Source of the DNA: an uncultured Pigmentiphaga sp.
GTDB lineage: Bacteria > Pseudomonadota > Gammaproteobacteria > Burkholderiales > Burkholderiaceae_B
Reading direction: 5' to 3'
NCBI GenBank assembly: GCA_937891425.1
Contig: CALAGD010000057.1
Location: 1-18,948 of the forward strand
Length of the DNA stretch: 18,948 nt
A program made the translations under genes and the position numbers. Positions 1-7,116 of this stretch are shown piece after piece (position 1 is the first letter of the stretch; the number at the start of each line of letters is the position of its first letter). The notes under the pieces are model-generated. The model worked only from the letters and a program-made list of their open reading frames with translations, did not search any database and was not told the origin of the DNA.

Positions 1-55
<55 letters not shown>

Positions 56-119
56 AAGGCAAGTACTGCAACCTTCTGCAGTCAGGGTTTTCAAATTAGC
101 GCAACCCTGAAAGACCGAG

Positions 120-147
120 ATAATACATCATTTTTGAGTTGTATCAA
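120..147 (-). promoter_or_regulatory. sigma70 promoter of tRNA-Phe
   Basis: On the minus strand, TTGATA (147..142) is followed by a 16-base spacer and TATTAT (125..120). Each hexamer matches the sigma70 consensus at 5 of 6 positions. Transcription would begin near base 113, leaving a leader of about 58 bases before the mature tRNA 5' end at 55. The leader contains a short inverted repeat (CTGCA/TGCAG, 67..80 region). The promoter and tRNA point in the same direction and no other gene lies between them, which supports the assignment. Confidence 0.7.
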
Positions 148-190
148 AGTGGGTGTGCTCTTTTCGGGTGCGTGGCGAGGGAGGGTTGCT

Positions 191-196
191 TATAAT
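191..196 (+). promoter_or_regulatory. -10 box of the hemA promoter
   Basis: A perfect TATAAT lies 72 bases ahead of the chosen hemA start. No convincing -35 hexamer sits 16-18 bases upstream, so the promoter would depend on the -10 box or on an activator. A start of transcription near 203 is inferred. That would leave a leader of about 65 bases if GTG 268 is the start codon. Confidence 0.45.
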
Positions 197-267
197 CTGG
201 TCAACATCCCCTTTTGCAGAATCTCGCTTTGTCATCGGCTTCCCTTTCTGGAAGCGGTCCGTTGCCA

Positions 268-1536
268 GTGTCTGTCGACGTCGTCACTTTCGGGCTCAAC
301 CACGTCTCCGCACCGCTTAGCGTGCGCGAGAAGGTCGCCATGCCGCTTGACCTGGTCAAGCCGGCATTGGCCGCGCTGCGCTCAACGTTCGGAAGCAGCG
401 TGAAGGAGGCCGCCATTCTTTCCACCTGCAACCGCACGGAAGTCTACTGCGCGGCCGATCCCAAGGTGGTGCCCGAACTGCCCGACTGGATGGCCGAGTT
501 TCATCGGCTCGACCGCAACGAACTGCGTCCGCACCTGTACCGGCACTCGTCCGAGGCTGCGGTGCGTCATGCTTTCCGCGTTGCCAGCGGGCTCGACTCC
601 ATGGTGCTGGGCGAGCCGCAGATCCTCGGGCAAATGAAGGAAGCCGTGCGGGTGGCCGACGACGCCGGCATGCTGGGTACGCTGCTGCACCAAATGTTTC
701 AGCGCACGTTTTCGGTGGCGAAGGAGATCCGGTCACAAACCGCCATCGGTGAGCAGTCGGTATCTATGGCCGCCGCCGCCGTGCGACTGGCGCAGCGGGT
801 TTTCGGTACGCTCGAGGATACCCAGGTACTGTTCATCGGCGCTGGCGAGATGATCGAACTCTGTGCCACGCATTTCGCGGCGCAGATGCCGCGACGCATC
901 ACGGTGGCTAACCGCACGCTCGAGCGCGCCGCCAGCCTGGCCAGCCGGTTTTCTGCTGATACCATGCGCCTGGCCGAGCTGCCCGACCACCTCGCCGAGT
1001 ACGATATCGTCGTTTCCTGCACGGCAAGCTCGCTGCCCATTCTTGGCCTGGGCATGGTCGAGCGGGCCACGCGCATGCGCCGCCACAAGCCCATGGTCAT
1101 GGTCGACCTGGCCGTTCCCCGCGACATCGAAACCGAAGTGGCACGGCTGGCCGACGTCTATCTCTACTCCGTCGACGACCTGGGCCGTATCGTCCAGTCG
1201 GCCACCGACGCGCGCAAGGCTGCCGTGATGCAGGCCGAGGCCATCATCGAAACGCGTGTGCGCAATTTCATGCACTGGCTGGAATCGCGCGAGATGGTGC
1301 CGGTCATCCGTAGTCTGCACGAGGCCGCCGATCAGATCCGCGCAGCCGAGCTTGAACGCGCACGCAAGGCGCTTGCCCGCGGCGAAGATCCGGAGAAGGT
1401 GCTTGAGCAGCTGGCACATGGGCTCACGCAGAAGTATCTGCACGGTCCGCTATCAGCTCTCAACAATGCTCAGGGCGTGCAGCGCGAGCAACTGCTTGAG
1501 TGGCTGCCTCATCTCTATCCCTTGCGCGGGCGTTAG
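268..1536 (+). CDS. hemA: Glutamyl-tRNA reductase
   Basis: This enzyme reduces glutamyl-tRNA(Glu) with NADPH to glutamate-1-semialdehyde, the first committed step of 5-aminolevulinate and haem synthesis by the C5 route, in the cytosol. The chosen product is 422 aa (E. coli about 418). The N-terminal catalytic domain shows FGLNH (8-12) and STCNRTEVY with the thioester-forming Cys at about residue 54. The middle holds a nucleotide-binding GAGEM and the ANRTLERA segment. The C-terminus is the helical dimerisation domain. The frame is open back to TTG 214, but family members start just before the FGLNH strand. GTG 268 has a GGAAGCGG-like ribosome site upstream, whereas TTG 214 has none, so GTG 268 is preferred. 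The gene is first in the hemA-prfA-prmC-grxD-ubiX run, with 96 bases before prfA. Confidence 0.97.
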   Translation: MSVDVVTFGLNHVSAPLSVREKVAMPLDLVKPALAALRSTFGSSVKEAAILSTCNRTEVYCAADPKVVPELPDWMAEFHRLDRNELRPHLYRHSSEAAVRHAFRVASGLDSMVLGEPQILGQMKEAVRVADDAGMLGTLLHQMFQRTFSVAKEIRSQTAIGEQSVSMAAAAVRLAQRVFGTLEDTQVLFIGAGEMIELCATHFAAQMPRRITVANRTLERAASLASRFSADTMRLAELPDHLAEYDIVVSCTASSLPILGLGMVERATRMRRHKPMVMVDLAVPRDIETEVARLADVYLYSVDDLGRIVQSATDARKAAVMQAEAIIETRVRNFMHWLESREMVPVIRSLHEAADQIRAAELERARKALARGEDPEKVLEQLAHGLTQKYLHGPLSALNNAQGVQREQLLEWLPHLYPLRGR

Positions 1537-1632
1537 CGGCGCTCACCTCACACCTGCCCTGCCGTGGTGGCCGGCGTGCCGCCGTGCATTCAGCGTCAGT
1601 CCCGCAAACCCTACTCATCATCGCACCATCCC

Positions 1633-2715
1633 ATGATCAAACCATCGATGCGTCAGCGGCTCGAGCGCCTGTCTCACCGCCTGGAGGAAGTCGACGCCAT
1701 GCTTGCCACCCCCGAGGTAGGCAGTGACATGGACACCTATCGCAAGCTGTCGCGTGAGCGCGCCGAACTCGTCGAGGTGGTGGAAACATTCAATGAATTC
1801 GTGCGGGTCGAGCAGGATATGGCGGCAGCCCGCGAGATGCTGTCCGACCCGGAAATGCGCGACATGGCCGAGGAAGAGCTGGAAGCCGGGGAGGAACGGT
1901 TGCGCGAGCTCACCGAGAAACTACGCATTCAGCTGCTGCCGCGTGACCCCGACGACGACCGTAACCTGGTGCTCGAAATCCGCGCGGGCACGGGCGGTGA
2001 CGAGAGCGCGCTCTTCGCGGGCGACCTGTTGCGCATGTACCTGCGCTACGCCGAACGCATGGGATGGCAGTCCGAGATCCTGTCGCAGAGCCCGTCTGAG
2101 CTAGGCGGATACAAGGAAGTGATCGTGCGTCTTGTCGGGCAGGGAGCGTACGGGCGCCTGAAGTTCGAATCAGGCGGTCATCGCGTGCAGCGTGTGCCCG
2201 AGACCGAATCGCAGGGGCGCATCCATACGTCGGCCTGTACCGTGGCGGTCATGCCCGAACCCGACGAAATGGGCGAGATCGAGATCAATCCAGGCGATTT
2301 GCGCATCGACACCTTTCGCGCCAGTGGGGCGGGCGGGCAGCATGTGAACCGGACTGACTCCGCCGTGCGCATCACCCACTTGCCCACGGGGATCGTGGTG
2401 GAATGCCAGGATGACCGCTCCCAGCACCGCAATCGCGAGAAGGCCATGCGGGTGCTGGCAGCCCGCCTGAAAGACCGCGAGATGCGCGAGCGTCACGCTG
2501 CCGAGGCAGCGCAACGCAAGAGCCTGATCGGATCGGGAGACCGTTCCGAGCGCATCCGCACCTATAACTTCCCGCAAGGCCGAGTCACCGATCATCGCAT
2601 CAACCTGACGCTATACAAGCTCCAGCAGGTGCTGGACGGCGATCTGGACGAGCTCTCGGATGCGCTCGTGGCCGAGCACCAGGCCGAGATGCTGGCTGCG
2701 CTGGGCGAGGAGTGA
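1633..2715 (+). CDS. prfA: Peptide chain release factor 1
   Basis: RF1 recognises UAA and UAG in the ribosomal A site and triggers peptidyl-tRNA hydrolysis. From ATG 1633 the protein is 360 aa, the same length as E. coli RF1. The catalytic GGQ is at residues 234-236 (2332..2340), in the family context SGAGGQHVN. The codon-reading tripeptide of RF1 (P-x-T) is present as PET within VQRVPETESQGR, directly before the conserved RIHTSA. The N-terminus is the usual helical domain. The frame is open upstream to 1564, but those residues do not resemble the family; ATG 1648 is a less likely alternative. No good Shine-Dalgarno is visible before 1633. The last bases overlap the start region of prmC, whose product methylates this GGQ glutamine. 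Confidence 0.97.
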   Translation: MIKPSMRQRLERLSHRLEEVDAMLATPEVGSDMDTYRKLSRERAELVEVVETFNEFVRVEQDMAAAREMLSDPEMRDMAEEELEAGEERLRELTEKLRIQLLPRDPDDDRNLVLEIRAGTGGDESALFAGDLLRMYLRYAERMGWQSEILSQSPSELGGYKEVIVRLVGQGAYGRLKFESGGHRVQRVPETESQGRIHTSACTVAVMPEPDEMGEIEINPGDLRIDTFRASGAGGQHVNRTDSAVRITHLPTGIVVECQDDRSQHRNREKAMRVLAARLKDREMRERHAAEAAQRKSLIGSGDRSERIRTYNFPQGRVTDHRINLTLYKLQQVLDGDLDELSDALVAEHQAEMLAALGEE

Positions 2716-2720
2716 CAGGT

Positions 2721-3566
2721 TTGTCGGACGGTCTGCCCTTGCAAACCGTGCGTGAAGTACTGGCGGCCGGCCAGTTGCCGCGCAACGAAGCGCACATCCT
2801 TCTGGCGCATGTGCTTGGCGTCTCGCGAACCTGGCTGATCGCGCACGACCGCGACCCCGTGCCGGCCGACCGGGTGCAGCACTTTCTCGAGCTGGCGTCG
2901 CGGCGGCAGGCCGGCGAGCCCATCGCCTACCTTGTGGGCGAGCGCGAGTTCATGGGACACCGTTTCAAGGTATCGCCCGCCGTCCTCATTCCCCGCCCCG
3001 AAACCGAACTGCTGGTGGAAACCGGGCTGGAGTGCCTGCGCGACGTCAAGGCGCCGCGCATGCTCGACCTTGGAACCGGCAGTGGTGCGATTGCAGTGTC
3101 GTTGGCGCTTGCGCGACCAGATGCCGAGGTGATTGCTACCGATCGCAGCTGTGACGCTTTGCAGGTGGCGCGCGAGAATGCACGGTCGCTCGGGGCGCGG
3201 GTGACCTTCCTGGAGGGCGACTGGTGGGCGGCGCTGGCGCCGCGTGGGGGAACGCGATTTCACCTGATCGTGTCCAATCCGCCGTACATTCCTGCGAACG
3301 ATCACCACCTGAGTGAAGGCGATCTGCGTTTCGAGCCGGTCGAGGCGCTCACCGAATCGGGAGACGGGCTGACGGCCATCCGCGCCATCATCCGGGATGC
3401 TTCCCGGTGGCTGTTGCCTGGGGGCGCGCTCTGGCTGGAGCATGGGTACGACCAGGCCACGCAGGTGCGTGCATTGCTGGCGTCGGCAGGATTGTCCCGG
3501 GTGGAAAGCCGCACCGATCTCGCGGGCATCGAGCGCATATCGGGCGGATTCCTGCACCCTCTATAA
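2721..3566 (+). CDS. prmC: Release factor glutamine N5-methyltransferase
   Basis: PrmC (formerly HemK) transfers a methyl group from S-adenosylmethionine to the side-chain amide of the GGQ glutamine in RF1 and RF2. The sequence has an N-terminal helical substrate domain, then a class I methyltransferase fold with the SAM motif LDLGTGSGAIAV and the amide-binding NPPY (about residues 186-189) in SNPPYIP. The product is 281 aa from TTG 2721. That start has GAGGAG at 2707-2712, 8 bases upstream, inside the end of prfA. GTG 2712 (284 aa) would give a GTGA overlap with the prfA stop but would sit on top of the ribosome site, so it is less likely. Translation is probably coupled to prfA. Confidence 0.95.
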   Translation: MSDGLPLQTVREVLAAGQLPRNEAHILLAHVLGVSRTWLIAHDRDPVPADRVQHFLELASRRQAGEPIAYLVGEREFMGHRFKVSPAVLIPRPETELLVETGLECLRDVKAPRMLDLGTGSGAIAVSLALARPDAEVIATDRSCDALQVARENARSLGARVTFLEGDWWAALAPRGGTRFHLIVSNPPYIPANDHHLSEGDLRFEPVEALTESGDGLTAIRAIIRDASRWLLPGGALWLEHGYDQATQVRALLASAGLSRVESRTDLAGIERISGGFLHPL

Positions 3567-3567
3567 T
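3562..3567 (+). promoter_or_regulatory. Candidate -10 box for grxD over the prmC stop
   Basis: A perfect TATAAT contains the prmC stop codon TAA (3564-3566), 36 bases ahead of the grxD start. No good -35 hexamer is visible 16-18 bases upstream within the prmC coding sequence. If used, transcription would begin near 3574 with a leader of about 29 bases, allowing grxD-ubiX to be expressed apart from the upstream genes. Confidence 0.4.
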
Positions 3568-3602
3568 GGTTTTCAAATACTCTTTGCACAGCCGAGGTGG
3601 CC

Positions 3603-3929
3603 ATGAGCAGCGTTCAGGAATTTATCGAGAAAACCATCAAGGAAAACCCCGTCGTACTTTTCATGAAGGGAAGCGCCCAGTTTCCCCAGTGCGGGTTTTC
3701 CGGTCGTGCCGTGCAACTGCTGCGTGCATGCGGATTGAAGCAGCTGGTCACAGTAAACGTACTGGAAGACGAGGAAGTACGGCAGGCCATCAAGGAATAT
3801 TCCAACTGGCCCACCATTCCGCAGCTTTACGTGAAGGGCGAGTTCATTGGCGGCTCCGACATCATGGCCGAGATGCACGCCACGGGAGAGCTCAAGCAGC
3901 TGCTCGATGACGCAGGTGTAACCGGCTGA
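3603..3929 (+). CDS. grxD: Monothiol glutaredoxin, Grx4 type
   Basis: Grx4-type monothiol glutaredoxins bind a [2Fe-2S] cluster between two monomers (or with BolA) and glutathione, and act in iron-sulfur transfer and iron sensing. The protein is 108 aa with the signature CGFS at residues 30-33, the preceding lysine in FMKGS, the WPTIPQLYV cis-proline region and the GGSDIM glutathione-binding turn. ATG 3603 is chosen because GAGGTGG (3594-3600) sits just upstream and the product then starts like its relatives; the frame opens 6 bases earlier at GTG 3597. It lies 36 bases after prmC and 28 bases before ubiX. Between KGS and CGFS it reads AQFPQ, within normal variation. Confidence 0.95.
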   Translation: MSSVQEFIEKTIKENPVVLFMKGSAQFPQCGFSGRAVQLLRACGLKQLVTVNVLEDEEVRQAIKEYSNWPTIPQLYVKGEFIGGSDIMAEMHATGELKQLLDDAGVTG

Positions 3930-3957
3930 TCACTCGTCAGGCACCGGATTCCGTAAC

Positions 3958-4566
3958 GTGGTTGCGCAGCCAGAACCCTCCGCGCGGCCAGGCCAACGCC
4001 CCCGCCGCCTGATTGTCGGCATTACCGGTGCGACTGGCTCCATCTACGCGGTGCGCCTGTTGCAGGCGCTGCGCGAGCACACTCAGGTCGAAACCCATCT
4101 GGCCGTGTCGGCGGCCGGTGTGCTCAACATCAAGCACGAACTTCAGATAGGCCGGCGCGATGTATACGCGTTGGCCGATCACGTCCATAGTGTGCGCGAC
4201 GTCGGTTCCGCGCTGGCCAGCGGCGGATTTCCCACCGACGGCATGATCATCGTCCCGTGTTCCATGCGCACGCTGGCCGCCGTGGCGCACGGCTTGTCCG
4301 ACAATCTCATCACCCGGGCGGCAGATGTCGTCCTCAAAGAGCGTCGGCGTCTCGTGCTCGCGGTGCGTGAGACACCATTCAACCTGGCGCATTTGCGCAA
4401 CATGACGGCAGTTACCGAAATGGGCGGCATCGTGTTTCCGCCGCTGCCGGCGTTCTACCACCGCCCCAGTTCCATCGAAGAAATGGTCGATCACACGGTG
4501 GCCCGCATGCTCGCCCTGTTCGACATCCATGTTCCCGCGCCGGAATGGCGCGGGATGGATGCCTGA
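3958..4566 (+). CDS. ubiX: Flavin prenyltransferase UbiX
   Basis: UbiX joins a dimethylallyl group to reduced FMN to make prenylated FMN, the cofactor of UbiD-type decarboxylases used in ubiquinone synthesis and aromatic acid metabolism. The 202-aa product has the N-terminal FMN-binding GITGATGSIYAVRLL and the later VPCSMRTLAAVAHG and RRLVLAVRETPF segments, both hallmarks of the family. The GTG start at 3958 gives about 15 residues ahead of the first strand (LIVGITG). The ribosome site is weak, so a slightly different start is possible. No ubiD gene is in this window. The gene ends 24 bases before the convergent Bug gene, with only a weak hairpin between them (4570-4585). Confidence 0.95.
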   Translation: MVAQPEPSARPGQRPRRLIVGITGATGSIYAVRLLQALREHTQVETHLAVSAAGVLNIKHELQIGRRDVYALADHVHSVRDVGSALASGGFPTDGMIIVPCSMRTLAAVAHGLSDNLITRAADVVLKERRRLVLAVRETPFNLAHLRNMTAVTEMGGIVFPPLPAFYHRPSSIEEMVDHTVARMLALFDIHVPAPEWRGMDA

Positions 4567-4590
4567 GTTGCCATCACTCAATGGCCGGCG

Positions 4591-5613
4591 TCAGTCGATC
4601 CTGAGCCCCACCTTCTTGATGAGCTCGCCGTATTGCGGGATTTCATTGCGAATCAGTTCGGCATATTCGGCGCGAGTGATGTCGACCGGTTCCATGCCGA
4701 AAGTCGCCATCTTCTCCTTGACTTCTGGAGCTTCCAGTGCACGGGTGATGGCGTCTGCGAGAATGTTGATGCGATCTTCCGGGGTGCCGGCGGGTACCAC
4801 GAAGCCGATGCGCGACAGGGCGATGAAGCCGGGTGCGCCACCGTCCGCCACGGGCGGAACGCCGGGCATGAGGCTGGATTCCTTCAGCGAGCCAATGCCC
4901 AGCACACGGACCTTGCCCGACTGGATGTGGGGTCGGATCGACGACAACGCTACCAGCATGAGGTCGGTGCGCCCGGCCACCAGCGAGGGGACCGATTCCG
5001 CGACGCCCTTGAAGGGTACATGCATCATGTCGGTATTGGTGAGCAGCTTGAACTGCTCCATTCCCAGATGGTGGGGCGAACCATTACCCGACGAGGCGTA
5101 CGACAGCTTGCCGGGGTTGGCGCGGGCGTATTCGACCAGCTCGGCAACGCTGTTTACGGGAAGATCGGAACGCACGGCCATGAAGAGCGGTGTAACGACG
5201 GCCAGCTTCACCGGGTCGAAGTCCGCCACGGGGTTGTACGGGAGATTGGAGTACAGGTTGGGGTTGATGGCCAGGTGTCCGGTGTCGGCCACCAGCAGCG
5301 TGTAACCGTCGGGTCTTTCCTTGGCAACCGCCTGGGCCGCAATGATGCCGTTCGCGCCTGGCCGGTTCTCAACTACCACGGGTGTCTTGAGCAGTTCGGA
5401 GACCTGCTGGCCGATCAGCCGCGCGATGACGTCGGGGCTGCCGCCGGTACCGTAGGGAATGACGAAACGCAGCGGACGGTCGGGGAACTTGTCGGCAGCG
5501 TGCGCCGCGGGCACCACGCCCGTACCGAGGATGCCCATCATTGTCACGATGCTCAGCAAGCGCGGCATGCGGCGAATGCCTCGGACGATCTGGAATGGGT
5601 TGAAGTTTGTCAT
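4591..5613 (-). CDS. Bug-family periplasmic solute-binding protein
   Basis: This is a tripartite tricarboxylate transporter-type (TctC/Bug) binding protein, which captures small carboxylates or related compounds in the periplasm. From ATG 5613 it is 340 aa. The start is fixed by AGGAGG (5623-5618) four bases upstream. A signal peptide covers residues 1-39: a basic region with RGIRRMPRLL, a hydrophobic core, and a likely cut after PAAHA. The mature part begins with the family pattern FPDRPLRFVIPYGTGG and continues with VVENRPGANG and PDGYTLL. The n-region is longer than usual and contains RR, but does not fit the strict Tat motif. No TctA/TctB membrane genes are nearby, so it is an orphan, as is common for Bug genes in this family of bacteria. 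The ligand is unknown; it is divergent from the decarboxylase-like operon and may share its substrate. Confidence 0.9.
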   Translation of the reverse strand: MTNFNPFQIVRGIRRMPRLLSIVTMMGILGTGVVPAAHAADKFPDRPLRFVIPYGTGGSPDVIARLIGQQVSELLKTPVVVENRPGANGIIAAQAVAKERPDGYTLLVADTGHLAINPNLYSNLPYNPVADFDPVKLAVVTPLFMAVRSDLPVNSVAELVEYARANPGKLSYASSGNGSPHHLGMEQFKLLTNTDMMHVPFKGVAESVPSLVAGRTDLMLVALSSIRPHIQSGKVRVLGIGSLKESSLMPGVPPVADGGAPGFIALSRIGFVVPAGTPEDRINILADAITRALEAPEVKEKMATFGMEPVDITRAEYAELIRNEIPQYGELIKKVGLRID

Positions 5614-5926
5614 ATTGCCTCCTGATCTTGTGTTTTCAGGTTTGTCTTGATGTTGTATCGGGTGACACGAGCTCTTCCGGATCAAGGCCAGGTGCGCTGG
5701 TATGGAGGAACGCGCTGGGCCCCGGCGGAACGGCCGCTGTACCGTTGTTTCTGATACGGGGGTAATCGGTGAGCCGTTGAGCTGGCCGGTTTGCGTTCAG
5801 TGAATCGGCACGAGTTCATCTGCCCGTTGGCGCCGGGGTTTTCCCGTAACACCATGTACCGGGACGTTTCGGCGTACGTAACACATTACAAGAGTGCCTG
5901 CTTGTCCGCACCAGAAGTTGACATGG

Positions 5927-5943
5927 GGTGCAGAATGTGCACC
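5927..5943. promoter_or_regulatory. Perfect inverted repeat, probable operator
   Basis: GGTGCA and TGCACC flank the 5-base centre GAATG, a 17-bp perfect dyad of the size bound by dimeric regulators. It starts three bases after a consensus TTGACA and lies about 81 bases upstream of the decarboxylase-like gene. The IclR regulator encoded at the far end of the same block is the obvious candidate ligand, but this is inference; no second clear copy was seen near iclR itself. Confidence 0.45.
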
Positions 5944-5958
5944 TTGTCATAGTCCGAG

Positions 5959-5988
5959 TTGAGTGCTCCAAAGCGACTTGCTCAAAAT
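5959..5988 (+). promoter_or_regulatory. Candidate promoter of the decarboxylase-like operon
   Basis: TTGAGT (5959-5964) and CAAAAT (5983-5988) are separated by 18 bases; each matches the sigma70 consensus at 4 of 6 positions. Transcription would begin near 5995, giving a leader of about 29 bases. The weak match would suit an activator-dependent catabolic promoter, and the inverted repeat at 5927-5943 lies immediately upstream. Confidence 0.3.
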
Positions 5989-6023
5989 GAACGCGTCCTT
6001 CAACACGAGTCAGGAACACGTTC

Positions 6024-7013
6024 ATGAGCAAACTCACCCTTTCCCTGGCCTGCTCCGCGTACGAGCATGTGCGCGACGTTGCGTCGGGTGCGGTGCCGAT
6101 CGAAGGCATCCAGCTGGTGACCACGCACGGTCCGATAGAAGAGCTGCTGTATCGCACGCACAATTTCCGTGAATGGCACATTTCGGAACTGGGCATGGGC
6201 TCGTACACCTCGCAACTCGCGCGCGGCGAGCAGCCTTATCTGGCGCTGCCCGTCTACACGTCGCGGGTATTCCGCCATTCGGCCATCTATGTGCGCAAGG
6301 GAGCGGGCATCGAAAAGCCCAGCGATCTGAACGGCAAGCGCATCGGCCTGCCTGAGTGGGGCATGGCGGCCATCGTGTACGCGCGGGGCATGCTGGAAGA
6401 GTCGTATGGCTTTGATCCTTACAGCGCCACATGGGTGCAGGCCGGCCTGCACCAGCCTGGTCGGGTCGATCGCATGCCACCGCGCGCGGATGTGCGCGTG
6501 AACTACACCCAGGTGAAGGATCGTTCGCTGTGCCAGATGCTGGAGAGCGGTGAGCTGGATGCGGTATTCAGCGCGCGCACGCCAGACATCTTCTACCGGC
6601 CCGACAGTCCGATCGAGCGTTTGTTCAAGAACCTGTACGAAGAAGAGCTGGCCTACTGGAAGCGCACGGGCATTTTCCCGATCATGCACCTCATCGGCGT
6701 GCGCCGCGACGTGTATGAGCAGCACCCATGGGTCGTGAAGCAATTGTGCAACGCATTCGAAGAGTCGAAGCGCCGCAGCCTGGCTCGCGCGCGTGACACC
6801 GCGGGCTCGTACTACCCCGTGCCGCTCATGCTGCACGCGGTGCAGCAGGCCGAGGCCGTTGCGGGTGAAGACTTCTGGCCATACGGGCTTGAACGCAACC
6901 GCGCGTCGCTCGAAGCGTTCGTGCGCTATGCCTACGAACATGGCGTGACCGAGCGCCGGCTGGAAGTGGAGGAGCTCTTCCCCAAAGAGGCGTTGTTCAC
7001 GCCGGCAACTTGA
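6024..7013 (+). CDS. 4,5-dihydroxyphthalate decarboxylase-like protein
   Basis: The 329-aa product resembles proteins annotated as 4,5-dihydroxyphthalate decarboxylase (Pht5 type), which have the fold of periplasmic binding proteins but no signal peptide and act in the cytosol. Supporting segments are the N-terminal LTLSLACSAYEH, PVYTSRVFRHSAIYV, the GIEKPSDLNGKRIGLPEW block, FPIMHLIGVRRDVYEQHPW and the terminal WPYGLERNRASLEAF. The start ATG 6024 has CAGGA at 6011-6015. No phthalate dioxygenase or dehydrogenase genes accompany it, so the true substrate is unlikely to be settled by the name; it may be another aromatic or unsaturated dicarboxylate, or the protein may only bind a ligand. It leads a plus-strand set followed by a Bug protein (103-base gap) and an aldehyde dehydrogenase. 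Confidence 0.8.
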   Translation: MSKLTLSLACSAYEHVRDVASGAVPIEGIQLVTTHGPIEELLYRTHNFREWHISELGMGSYTSQLARGEQPYLALPVYTSRVFRHSAIYVRKGAGIEKPSDLNGKRIGLPEWGMAAIVYARGMLEESYGFDPYSATWVQAGLHQPGRVDRMPPRADVRVNYTQVKDRSLCQMLESGELDAVFSARTPDIFYRPDSPIERLFKNLYEEELAYWKRTGIFPIMHLIGVRRDVYEQHPWVVKQLCNAFEESKRRSLARARDTAGSYYPVPLMLHAVQQAEAVAGEDFWPYGLERNRASLEAFVRYAYEHGVTERRLEVEELFPKEALFTPAT

Positions 7014-7116
7014 CCGGTCATATCCTTACTTCAACAGGTTTATTTTTCGGGCGAGGTACCGGCGCATGCGGGCCGACTTCGCCCGGTTGCCATTCCACTG
7101 AATCGAGGCAGGTTAC

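Larger units (their letters stand above)
5614..6023. other. 410-bp non-coding gap between divergent genes
   Basis: No convincing gene is seen; short open frames here have no recognisable family features. The stretch holds the upstream regions of the divergent Bug gene (minus) and decarboxylase-like gene (plus). Visible elements are a 17-bp perfect inverted repeat (5927-5943), an overlapping TTGACA (5918-5923) without a good partner -10, a plausible promoter at 5959-5988, and a direct repeat CGTAACAC at 5845-5852 and 5877-5884, spaced 32 bp (about three helical turns). It is the longest gap in the left and central part of the window, consistent with regulated divergent transcription. Confidence 0.6.

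Noticed and set aside
214..267. In-frame N-terminal extension of HemA from TTG 214
   Set aside because: It has no ribosome site, would lie about 11 bases from the inferred start of transcription, and the added residues are not like the family N-terminus.
2592..3557. Minus-strand open frame opposite prmC (321 aa)
   Set aside because: It lies wholly over prmC, which has clear SAM and NPPY motifs; the minus-strand translation is low-complexity Arg/Gln/His-rich with no domain.
4570..4585. GCCAT/ATGGC hairpin between ubiX and the Bug gene as a terminator
   Set aside because: The stem is only 5 bp without a T-run, too weak to call.
4633..5625. Long plus-strand open frame opposite the first Bug gene (330 aa)
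   Set aside because: It mirrors the Bug coding sequence on the other strand, has no recognisable domains, and such shadows are common in GC-rich genomes. The minus-strand gene has a strong AGGAGG and a signal peptide.
5816..6208. Minus-strand open frame in the 5614-6023 gap (130 aa)
   Set aside because: It runs into the decarboxylase-like gene on the other strand, shows no family features, and has no ribosome site that I could see.
6000..6941. Minus-strand open frame opposite the decarboxylase-like gene (313 aa)
   Set aside because: It is an antisense shadow; the plus-strand product aligns with a known family along its whole length.
7048..7085. Hairpin CGGGCGA/TCGCCCG between the decarboxylase-like and Bug genes
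   Set aside because: The loop is 24 bases and the T-run lies on the wrong side for a plus-strand terminator; chance is a fair explanation.
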